Positions 1-5,681 of a DNA stretch of 6,067 nt are shown here, in pieces (positions within the stretch are counted from its first letter, which is position 1; each line of letters starts with the position of its first letter). The stretch comes from Gemmatimonadaceae bacterium (lineage in GTDB: Bacteria; Gemmatimonadota; Gemmatimonadetes; Gemmatimonadales; Gemmatimonadaceae). The position numbers and the translations under genes were made by a program. A model generated the notes under the pieces. The model did not search any database. It saw only the letters and a list, made by a program, of their open reading frames with translations, and was not told the origin of the DNA. The stretch is taken from assembly GCA_013813605.1 (NCBI GenBank), contig JACCRL010000154.1:1-6067 (forward strand), read 5' to 3'.

Positions 1-442
1 CGTTGTCGGTCAGGTCCTTCCAGGTGCCGGCAATTCCCGGGACCTGCGCCTGGCCGCCGAGCTTTCCTTCCGATCCCACTTCGCGCGCGACGCGCGTTAC
101 TTCCGATGCGAATCCGCTGAGCTGGTCAACCATGGTGTTGATCGTGTTCTTCAACTCGAGCGTCTCGCCCTTTGCCTCGACGGTGATCTTCTGCGACAGG
201 TCGCCCTTCGCGACGGCCGTCGTGACCGCGGCGATGTTTCTCACCTGGCTGGTAAGATTTCCGGCCAGCGTATTCACGTTGTCGGTCAGGTCCTTCCACG
301 TTCCAGCAACACCGGGCACCTGCGCCTGTCCGCCGAGCTTCCCTTCGGTACCGACCTCTCGCGCGACGCGCGTTACTTCGTCGGCGAAGGCTCCGAGCTG
401 GTCCACCATCGTATTCACCGTCGTGCCGATGCGCAGGAACTC
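1..442 (-). repeat. Tandem 276-bp coding repeat (92-residue HAMP unit)
   Basis: Two copies of the HAMP-unit coding sequence are visible at DNA level with an offset of exactly 276 bases. The first 22 bases of the window recur identically at 277-298, and similarity continues across about 165 bases (1-166 against 277-442) with scattered, mostly synonymous differences. A more divergent earlier unit lies nearer the start codon, with a spacing of about 97 residues. More copies probably lie beyond the left edge. Confidence 0.85.
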
Positions 443-1006
443 TCCCTGCACCGACTTGCCATCGATCTCGAGCACCATCTTCTGATTCAGGTCGCCCTCG
501 GCAACCGCCGTCAGCACGCGCGCCACTTCGGTCGTCGGCGAGGCGAGGTCGGTAATGAGGGTGTTGACCGAATCGATCGTCGAGCTCCAGTCGCCGGTGA
601 CCTGGCCGATGGAGGCGCGGTCGTTCATCTGGCCTTCGCGGCCGATGGTGTTGGCGACGCGCATCATCTCCGAGCTCATGCGCGCATTGAGCTTCGCGAT
701 GTTGTTGAACGCGTCCGAGATCTCGGCGATGAGCGGGTCGTCGGAGAGCGGAAGGCGAACATCGAAATCACCGTCATTGAGCTCGCGCAGGGCGTCGAGC
801 AGGCGGCGCAGGTCAGCTTCGCGGCCGCGGGCGGAAGATCTCACTCCGCCGATGCCATCACCGTCGCCATTGCCATTGCCGTTCCCCTTCCCCGACCTGC
901 CGCCATTGCGGCCGTTCTTTCGCCGCGGTGGGTTTCCGGTGCGCTCTCGGCTCCCGGTGCGGTCGCCGGGTGTCTCTTCTATCTCAATGGTGTCGTCGAT
1001 TTCCAC
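1..1006 (-). CDS. Multi-HAMP-repeat signalling protein, probably a soluble hybrid histidine kinase (N-terminal part, cut by window edge)
   Basis: The minus-strand reading frame is open for 335 codons from a GTG at 1006-1004 to the window edge, with no stop, so the C-terminus is missing. The start is well fixed: AAGGAG lies six bases upstream and an in-frame TAG lies two codons before the GTG. Residues 1-60 are polar, with a Gly/Asn-rich tract at about 31-54. HAMP-like units follow at about 69-126, 156-224 and 251-316, each linked to a stretch like [26 protein letters not shown] recurs at 199-205 and 291-297, a 92-residue period. No membrane segment or signal peptide is visible, so the protein should be cytoplasmic. 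This unit is typical of the HAMP arrays of group III (Nik1/Os-1-like) hybrid histidine kinases and their bacterial relatives, which relay osmotic or other stress by phosphotransfer. The kinase and receiver domains would lie outside the window, so 'kinase' is inference. It is 85 bases downstream of the MOSC gene on the same strand. Confidence 0.85.
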   Translation of the reverse strand, partial: MEIDDTIEIEETPGDRTGSRERTGNPPRRKNGRNGGRSGKGNGNGNGDGDGIGGVRSSARGREADLRRLLDALRELNDGDFDVRLPLSDDPLIAEISDAFNNIAKLNARMSSEMMRVANTIGREGQMNDRASIGQVTGDWSSTIDSVNTLITDLASPTTEVARVLTAVAEGDLNQKMVLEIDGKSVQGEFLRIGTTVNTMVDQLGAFADEVTRVAREVGTEGKLGGQAQVPGVAGTWKDLTDNVNTLAGNLTSQVRNIAAVTTAVAKGDLSQKITVEAKGETLELKNTINTMVDQLSGFASEVTRVAREVGSEGKLGGQAQVPGIAGTWKDLTDN

Positions 1007-1061
1007 GACCTACTCCTTGGGTGACTTCCTGAGGCCCTGCAACGGGCAGGCGACCGAATCC

Positions 1062-1090
1062 GCCCTCGCGCCTTGCCCGGCACGAGGGGG
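1062..1090 (-). terminator. Possible weak hairpin just after the MOSC gene
   Basis: CCCTCG at 1063-1068 and CGAGGG at 1083-1088 form a 6-bp G+C-rich stem with a 14-base loop, a few bases past the MOSC stop codon on the minus strand. No run of T follows, so it is not a standard intrinsic terminator. It could attenuate read-through into the HAMP gene or have no role. Confidence 0.25.
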
Positions 1091-1091
1091 A

Positions 1092-1631
1092 TTATCTGTA
1101 CTGTTCAAAAGTGGGACCGTTCCCCGAAGTAATGGGGTCAAAAAGCGGAGTTCCGGATGAGGTGACTTCAACGGGATCGCCGGAGTGGATCCGGCCCTCA
1201 GTGAGCACACGCGCGTAGACCCTGCTCCAGCCGGGGTGCGCTTTCTGCGAAATGCGACCGAAACGTCCTCCCGTGAACGACTCCCGAATTGTCTTGCACG
1301 GCCTCGTATACGACGTGATTTCGAGTTGGATCTCCCCGATTTTCACTTGTGCGCCAGGGATCATACGGTTCCAGTCGAGTCCCTCGACGGTGACGTTTTC
1401 GCCAGTCGTACCGATGCCGATGGGGTGTCCTTCCTGCTGCAGCGCCTGGATATGCTCGAGCGGGTAGATGCAAATCGCCCGCTCAGGCCCACCGTGACCT
1501 CGGTAGTTATGCGCGTCAGTTTCTAGCCCTAATAGCGTCACCATCGAGTCATTTAGCGGGTTTTTGGGCACTCCTCCCCGCGAAACGTTCAGAGATACTA
1601 CGGTGCCAATTGCAGCCAAAGCGGATGTCAT
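1092..1631 (-). CDS. MOSC domain-containing protein (YiiM-like)
   Basis: This 179-residue protein has the core signatures of the MOSC fold: HGGPERAICIYP at 46-57, GENVTVEGLDW at 77-87, and a PGAQVKIGEIQLEIT strand region ending in RPCKTI, where Cys112 is the expected conserved cysteine. MOSC proteins resemble the C-terminal domain of molybdenum-cofactor sulfurase. Stand-alone members such as E. coli YiiM act in detoxifying N-hydroxylated bases and are thought to use molybdenum cofactor. The substrate here is unknown. The ATG start has a strong AGGAGG ten bases upstream, and overlaps the stop of the upstream methyltransferase gene as ATGA, so translation is probably coupled. The domain should end near residue 157 (GDPVEV). 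The last 20 or so residues are encoded by repeat-like DNA and look like an added tail. By hand count, several 60-base rows of this gene are only 52-53% G+C. Confidence 0.85.
   Translation of the reverse strand: MTSALAAIGTVVSLNVSRGGVPKNPLNDSMVTLLGLETDAHNYRGHGGPERAICIYPLEHIQALQQEGHPIGIGTTGENVTVEGLDWNRMIPGAQVKIGEIQLEITSYTRPCKTIRESFTGGRFGRISQKAHPGWSRVYARVLTEGRIHSGDPVEVTSSGTPLFDPITSGNGPTFEQYR
1097..1155. repeat. Repeat-like palindromic stretch inside the MOSC 3' end
   Basis: This stretch contains two short hairpins sharing an arm: GGGA-CCGT-TCCC at 1113-1124, and CCCC at 1122-1125 with GGGG at 1134-1137 (8-base loop). It also holds an imperfect direct repeat: TCAAAAGTGGGACCGTTCC near 1105 against TCAAAAAGCGGAGTTCC near 1138. 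The density of small palindromes resembles dispersed REP/RAYT-type elements, but that link rests on general recollection of such sequences and is unproven. The stretch encodes the last 20 or so residues of the MOSC protein. Confidence 0.4.
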
Positions 1632-2908
1632 GCGCGCGATTCCTCCTTCCCTGCTACACCGCTGCGCCCCGGCCGGCGCTTCCCGGCTTTGCGAGGCTTC
1701 CGCGTAATCGTCCCGTCTTCCACAACGCGGTCGGCCCCGGAGTCGCCCGCTTTGGCGCTGGCGAGGAAACTCACGGGAATTCCCCCGTTTGTGGTCGCGA
1801 ACCCTGAGCGCAGAGCGATCCCTGTCTGGCGGGCGAGGAGCTTATCGGCGGACAGTATTCCCAGCGACCAACCCGGTTCTCTCGAGACCGACCTCCCCAG
1901 CGTCGCATACAAATTCCGTAGCGACGACGGGTCACCAACCCGCACGCCGTAAGGCGGGTTCACCATCACCCACCCGCCGCCCGGATTCGCGGCCGTCAAT
2001 CCGGTAAGAGATGCAGACAGTGCATTCACGGAAAGGTGCACATCTTCGCTCACTCTCGCTCGCGCCGCATTCCGCTCCGCCGACTCGATTGCGCCGGCAT
2101 CGCGGTCCGATCCGAATATCAGTGAGGTGCCCACGCGCGTGGCGCCGCTCTCAGCGCGCTCGTGCAAATCCCTCCAGATGGCCTCGTCGAAATCGGGCCA
2201 CCGCATGAACGCGAATTGCCTGGTGCGGCCGGGGGCAATATTGCGAGCGATCATTGCCGCCTCGATCGGTATGGTCCCCGACCCGCACATCGGATCGGCG
2301 AGCACTTGCTCCTTCTTCCAGCCGCTGGACAGGATCATCGCCGCCGCGAGTGTCTCGCGTAGTGGCGCTTTCGCTACTTCCTGCCTGTAACCGCGCCGGT
2401 GAAGCAGATCACCGGAGCTGTCGATGCTGATCTCGCATTCATCGTTTACGATCCGCACGATGAACAGCTGCGACGCGGTTGTCGCGGCCTCGTCTGTATC
2501 GTCAGCATCGTCGCCCGCGACGCGAGTGATGCTGCCACAGCTCCGCTCGATCGCCGCGTACATGCGCTCGGCAACGGCGTCAGAATGATAGAGCCGCGAC
2601 TTGCGGCAGGTGACGCGGAGCCGCACCGAGCTTTGCGCCGAGAGATGATCGGCCCACGAAATCTTCCGCGCGCGGCGTTCGAGCTCATGGAAAGTGCTGG
2701 CGTGAAAATGCGCGAGCCTGACCACGACGCGACTTGCCGTGCGCAGGTGCAGATTGGCGGAATAGAGAGCACGCGCATCGCCCCGGAACGACACTCCCCC
2801 CTTTTCGGCCGCCGCGCGGATGCCAAGCGCCTGGAGCTCGAGGGCGGTGATCCGTTCGAGGCCGGGAGCGGTAACCGCAAAGAGCGCTGATCTTTTTGAG
2901 TACGCCAT
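1628..2908 (-). CDS. rlmL: THUMP-domain 23S rRNA guanine-N2 methyltransferase, RlmL-like
   Basis: The 426-residue product matches the N-terminal (RlmL) half of E. coli RlmKL, which makes N2-methylguanine at G2445 of 23S rRNA using S-adenosylmethionine. A THUMP RNA-binding region covers about 45-165. The family linker LLHRRGYRQEVAKAPLRET follows at 168-186. SAM-binding motif I is DPMCGSGTIPIEAA at 205-218, an acidic GSDRDAGAIESAERN lies at 267-281, and the catalytic VNPPYG is at 316-321. Other RlmL-like stretches are FDEAIW (240-245) and GWSLGILSA (346-354). The tail after 400 is basic and may bind RNA. There is no fused RlmK domain, so this is the single-module form; a close paralogue with another rRNA target is possible. 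The frame stays open upstream to 3145, but MAYSKRSALFAVTAPGLE is the natural family start and the extension runs antisense through recQ. No strong ribosome-binding site precedes ATG 2908. It forms an operon with the MOSC gene. Confidence 0.88.
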   Translation of the reverse strand: MAYSKRSALFAVTAPGLERITALELQALGIRAAAEKGGVSFRGDARALYSANLHLRTASRVVVRLAHFHASTFHELERRARKISWADHLSAQSSVRLRVTCRKSRLYHSDAVAERMYAAIERSCGSITRVAGDDADDTDEAATTASQLFIVRIVNDECEISIDSSGDLLHRRGYRQEVAKAPLRETLAAAMILSSGWKKEQVLADPMCGSGTIPIEAAMIARNIAPGRTRQFAFMRWPDFDEAIWRDLHERAESGATRVGTSLIFGSDRDAGAIESAERNAARARVSEDVHLSVNALSASLTGLTAANPGGGWVMVNPPYGVRVGDPSSLRNLYATLGRSVSREPGWSLGILSADKLLARQTGIALRSGFATTNGGIPVSFLASAKAGDSGADRVVEDGTITRKPRKAGKRRPGRSGVAGKEESRA

Positions 2909-2987
2909 TCTCGCGGACGTTAAGCCGTTGCGGACTCTGAAGAAAGGGCGCGCGGCACGCGGGAATAGTTTGTGCCTGTACGCGGGC
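2909..2987. promoter_or_regulatory. Divergent intergenic region between the methyltransferase and recQ genes
   Basis: These 79 bases separate two genes transcribed away from each other, so both promoters must lie here or slightly inside the coding ends. I could not identify a convincing -35/-10 pair on either strand. TTGCGG at 2931-2936 is a weak -35 candidate without a well-spaced partner, and the A+T-richest point is AATAG around 2964-2968. Confidence 0.4.
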
Positions 2988-4469
2988 GTGGCAAAACGCA
3001 TCACCAGGGAATCCGCCCGCAGGCTGCTCCATGAGCGCTTTGGCCATGACGACTTTCGTTCTGGCCAGTGGAATCCGATCAAGGCGGTGTTGGGCGGCGA
3101 GGACGCACTCGTCGTGATGCCTACCGGCAGCGGCAAGTCTCTCATCTATCAGCTGCCGGGCGTGGTCCTGCCGGGACTGACTATCGTGGTGAGTCCGCTT
3201 ATCGCGCTGATGAAGGACCAGCACGACAAGCTCTCGGCGCAGGGGGTGGGCTCCGTCGCAATGCATTCACACCTCTCCACCTCCGAGACGCGCGAAGCGC
3301 ACCGTCAGATCGCCGAAGGCGAGGGAGAGATTCTCTATCTCACGCCCGAGCGCTTCAAGGATCGCGGTTTCTTCGAGCACCTGCTGTCACGGCCGATCAG
3401 TCTCTTCGTCGTCGATGAGGCGCACTGCGTCAGCCAGTGGGGTCACGACTTCCGGCCCGATTATCTGGCGTTGGGAGGAATCGCAAGGCGACTCGGCCGG
3501 CCACCAGTTCTGGCGTTGACGGCGACGGCGACGGCCCACGTGCAGAAGGACATCGTGCGCCAGCTCGGTATGACGGATCCGCACGTGACGATCACTGGGT
3601 TCGCGCGGCCGAATCTCCGGTTCGAGGTCATGCGCACCGTAAACGACGGCATCAAGGACGCGTCGCTGCGAATTGCGCTCCGCGAGTTCGACGGATCGGG
3701 TGTGATCTATGTCGCGACGGTGAAGGAGGCCGAGCGGCTTTACGAATATCTGGCACCCGATTTCAGCGTTGGACTTTACCACGGCAAGCGACCCTCCGCC
3801 GATCGCAAGTATGTGCAGGACCGCTTCATGGCTGGCGAGCTCAAGGCGATCATCGCCACCAACGCATTCGGGCTCGGGATCGACAAGCAGAATTTGCGCT
3901 TCGTGATCCACTACCACTTTCCAGGCTCGATCGAGGCCTACTATCAGGAGGCGGGACGCGCTGGACGCGACGGCGATCCGGCCGTGTGCAGGGTTCTCTA
4001 CCGCGTTGAGGACAAGCGCATCCAGTCCTACTTCCTTGGCGGGAAATATCCGGAAGTGCAGGAGGCGGCACAGGTCGCCCTGGCGCTGGAGAAATATCCG
4101 CTGAAGACACCGGTTCTCCTCGACGACATCGTCTTGCTCACCGGCATCCCGACGCGGAAGGCGAAGATCGTCTTCGCGCTGCTCAAGCGCCACGGCCTCG
4201 TGCGCGAGCATCGCGGCGGGAAGTGGGAGCGGCTGGGCGAAAATCTCACCGCAGTCGACCTGAGCCACGACCTGCAGGATTACGAGGAGCGGCGGGCGAT
4301 GGACCAGGAAAAGCTTCGCACAATGATCCAGTTCTGCCAGACGACGCAGTGCCGCACGCGCTACATCCTCGAGCACTTCGGCGAGGAAGTGGCGGACGAA
4401 TGGCGATGTGAAAACTGCGATGCCTGCGACCTGCTGGCGTCAGTGCCGGCGCTCGCCCGCGGAGCGTGA
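2988..4469 (+). CDS. recQ: RecQ-family ATP-dependent DNA helicase
   Basis: This superfamily 2, 3'-5' DNA helicase of recombinational repair is 493 residues long from GTG 2988. Visible motifs are FRSGQ (23-27), Walker A MPTGSGKS (44-51), motif Ia VVSPLIALMKDQ (67-78), DEAH (143-146) running into the RecQ-specific aromatic loop CVSQWGHDFR, LTATAT (177-182), IIATNAFGLGIDK (288-300) and QEAGRAGRDG (320-329). A winged-helix-like segment lies at about 370-418. The zinc-binding module then has Cys455, Cys474, Cys477 and Cys480 (CENCDAC), plus an extra Cys450. No HRDC domain follows. In E. coli RecQ the zinc module directly follows the helicase core, so this order is a variant; related short bacterial RecQ/RecS-like proteins may share it. 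The start is uncertain: the frame opens at ATG 2820, inside the opposite gene, and TTG 2970 is an alternative. No strong Shine-Dalgarno precedes either. The mscS-like gene follows after about 20 bases, suggesting co-transcription. Confidence 0.93.
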   Translation: MAKRITRESARRLLHERFGHDDFRSGQWNPIKAVLGGEDALVVMPTGSGKSLIYQLPGVVLPGLTIVVSPLIALMKDQHDKLSAQGVGSVAMHSHLSTSETREAHRQIAEGEGEILYLTPERFKDRGFFEHLLSRPISLFVVDEAHCVSQWGHDFRPDYLALGGIARRLGRPPVLALTATATAHVQKDIVRQLGMTDPHVTITGFARPNLRFEVMRTVNDGIKDASLRIALREFDGSGVIYVATVKEAERLYEYLAPDFSVGLYHGKRPSADRKYVQDRFMAGELKAIIATNAFGLGIDKQNLRFVIHYHFPGSIEAYYQEAGRAGRDGDPAVCRVLYRVEDKRIQSYFLGGKYPEVQEAAQVALALEKYPLKTPVLLDDIVLLTGIPTRKAKIVFALLKRHGLVREHRGGKWERLGENLTAVDLSHDLQDYEERRAMDQEKLRTMIQFCQTTQCRTRYILEHFGEEVADEWRCENCDACDLLASVPALARGA

Positions 4470-4490
4470 CGCCGGAGGCGTGATACATTA

Positions 4491-5081
4491 TTGGCGATGA
4501 GCGAAAGCCTCACGCTGAAGCTGGTTCGGAACTCCAGATTTCTCGTCCTGTTTGCAATCGCCGCATTTCTGCCGCGCTGGCTCGACCTTCCTCGCAGTGC
4601 GGAAAAACCAGCTCGCATCGCCGCCATACTGGCGCTGTTCACACAGGGCGTAATCTGGACCAACATCCTCGTTGGCCACAGCGTCAGAGTCTACACGGCG
4701 CAGCACTCGACCGACGGCAGCAGCATCACGACCTTCAATGTCCTGGGCGTGGTGGCGCGGCTGTCACTCTGGATACTCCTGTTTCTGCTCGCCCTCGACA
4801 ACATGGGGATCCAGATCAAGGCGCTCGTGACCGGACTCGGCATCGGCGGCCTTGCGGTCGCGCTGGCGGTGCAGAACATCCTCGGCGATCTGTTCGGCGC
4901 GCTGGCGATCGTGGTTGACAAGCCCTTTGTCGTCGGCGATTCGATCTCGGTCGAGACCTATCGCGGCAAGGTGGAGCACATTGGGCTCAAGACGACGCGG
5001 GTTCGCAGTGAGACCGGCGAGCTGATCATTTTCTCCAATGGCGAGCTGCTGAAGAGCAAGATCAGGAATTATTCGCGATGA
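4491..5081 (+). CDS. MscS-family mechanosensitive channel protein, C-terminally short
   Basis: The product is a small inner-membrane channel of the MscS family, which releases solutes on hypo-osmotic shock. Counting from ATG 4497 (194 residues), hydrophobic segments lie at about 14-29, 40-60 and 81-103. The pore-lining helix covers 107-143, with the diagnostic GLGIGGLAVALAVQNILGDL and the kink into DKPFVVGDSI. A beta-domain runs to IRNYSR at the stop. The family normally continues about 80-100 residues as an alpha/beta vestibule domain, and E. coli MscS has 286 residues, so this protein lacks that portion. TGA at 5079-5081 ends it, with a second in-frame stop five codons later. The start is either TTG 4491, with GGAGG 12 bases upstream, or ATG 4497, 18 bases from that site; I cannot decide, and give the longer form. 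The gene is probably in one transcript with recQ. Whether it opens as a channel, or is a decaying gene, is unclear. Confidence 0.85.
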   Translation: MAMSESLTLKLVRNSRFLVLFAIAAFLPRWLDLPRSAEKPARIAAILALFTQGVIWTNILVGHSVRVYTAQHSTDGSSITTFNVLGVVARLSLWILLFLLALDNMGIQIKALVTGLGIGGLAVALAVQNILGDLFGALAIVVDKPFVVGDSISVETYRGKVEHIGLKTTRVRSETGELIIFSNGELLKSKIRNYSR

Positions 5082-5089
5082 CGGCTTGA

Positions 5090-5185
5090 CTGCAACTGAG
5101 AACTCCCAGGCTGCCAGTTGGTTTGCAGCTGGCAGCGTGGTCAGCTAGCAGCAGGGAGCAGGCAGCGTTGCAGTTCTCAGTCGCA
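5090..5185. repeat. Cluster of inverted and direct repeats between convergent genes; possible bidirectional terminator
   Basis: In the 112 bases between the channel stop and the OsmC stop, TGCAACTGAGAACT at 5091-5104 is complemented by AGTTCTCAGTCGCA at 5172-5185 (13 of 14 positions). Nested inside is a perfect 8-bp stem, GCTGCCAG at 5110-5117 with CTGGCAGC at 5129-5136 (11-base loop). GGCAGCGTGG (5131-5140) recurs as GGCAGCGTTG (5161-5170). The position between converging genes suits a bidirectional terminator, although no T-run is present. The nested architecture would also suit a small dispersed palindromic element. Confidence 0.55.
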
Positions 5186-5193
5186 ATTGCGGT

Positions 5194-5622
5194 TCAGGAA
5201 AGCTTCGCGCTCAACTGGATGTCCACATTCCCTTTCAAAGCCTTGGATACAGGACACCCTTCCTTCGTCGCCGCCGCAATCTCCTGAAACTTTGCATTAT
5301 CGATGTTCGGCACGGCCGCGACGACATCGAGCTTCATCCGCGTGATGCCGAACCCGCCCGGCACCGGCTCGACGCTACAAGCGGCCGTCGTCTCGATCTT
5401 TGTCGCCGGCGTCCCGTTCTTTTCCAGTCCCCCGCTCAGCGCCATGCTGAAGCACGCCGCTTCCGCCGCCGCGAGCAGCTCCTCGGGATTCGACCCGGTG
5501 CCGCTCTCGAAACGTGAGCTGAAATTGTACTGGCCGCCGATGGCGCCGCCCTCTCCCTTGAAGCTTCCCTTCCCGCCCTTGAGCCCGCCTTCCCAAATCG
5601 CGCTCGCCTTTCTCGTCGGCAT
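5194..5622 (-). CDS. osmC: OsmC-family organic hydroperoxide peroxidase
   Basis: This 142-residue protein is almost the same length as E. coli OsmC (143). OsmC-type enzymes are cytoplasmic thiol peroxidases that reduce organic hydroperoxides, and are often induced by osmotic or oxidative stress. The two catalytic cysteines are visible as AACFSMAL (Cys57) and EGCPVSKAL (Cys123); their 66-residue spacing equals that of the E. coli enzyme. The N-terminal part has the family pattern WEGGLKGGKGSF, then SSRFESGTGSNPEELLAAA, containing the conserved arginine and glutamates near the active site. It looks like the OsmC rather than the Ohr subgroup. The frame extends upstream to 5718, but ATG 5622 begins the conserved region (MPTRKASAIWEGG) and has AGGAG nine bases upstream, and the extension would run antisense into sufE. 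It converges with the mscS-like gene and is divergent from sufE. Confidence 0.93.
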   Translation of the reverse strand: MPTRKASAIWEGGLKGGKGSFKGEGGAIGGQYNFSSRFESGTGSNPEELLAAAEAACFSMALSGGLEKNGTPATKIETTAACSVEPVPGGFGITRMKLDVVAAVPNIDNAKFQEIAAATKEGCPVSKALKGNVDIQLSAKLS

Positions 5623-5681
5623 TTCCTTTAGCTCCTGTCGTTGTTCGTGAGGTGTGCGCGAAAGGTAATTAGATTGCGCTG
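5623..5681. promoter_or_regulatory. Divergent promoter region between osmC and sufE
   Basis: These 59 bases hold the start signals for two diverging genes and include the locally A+T-rich core GGTAATTAGATT at 5664-5675. Reading minus, TCTAAT (5673-5668) is a 5-of-6 match to a -10 box for osmC, without a recognisable -35. Reading plus, TTGTTC (5641-5646) and TAATTA (5666-5671) are a weak, widely spaced pair for sufE. The osmC AGGAG site is also here. Confidence 0.35.

Noticed and set aside
1034..1047. GCCC/GGGC mini-hairpin upstream of the HAMP gene
   Set aside because: A 4-bp stem with a 6-base loop is expected by chance in this base composition, and no regulatory motif surrounds it.
3..1160. 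Long plus-strand open frames at 3-485 and 555-1160
   Set aside because: They are antisense to the HAMP-repeat coding sequence, which has clear family motifs, a strong ribosome-binding site and no stop. The plus-strand translations are compositionally odd (Ser/Pro/Arg-rich) and match no family I know.
1010..1210. Minus-strand 66-codon open frame spanning the MOSC 3' end and the gap before the HAMP gene
   Set aside because: It overlaps the MOSC gene out of frame, shows no family signature, and ends at the TAG just before the HAMP gene's GTG. It looks like a chance frame.
3387..4376. A 329-codon minus-strand open frame within recQ
   Set aside because: It lies wholly antisense to the helicase, whose motifs I, II, V and VI and zinc cysteines are intact. 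Long antisense frames are common in G+C-rich genes.
5118..5345. Plus-strand 75-codon frame starting in the palindrome cluster
   Set aside because: It is antisense to the osmC 3' end and its translation resembles no protein. It also cannot restore the missing MscS C-terminus.
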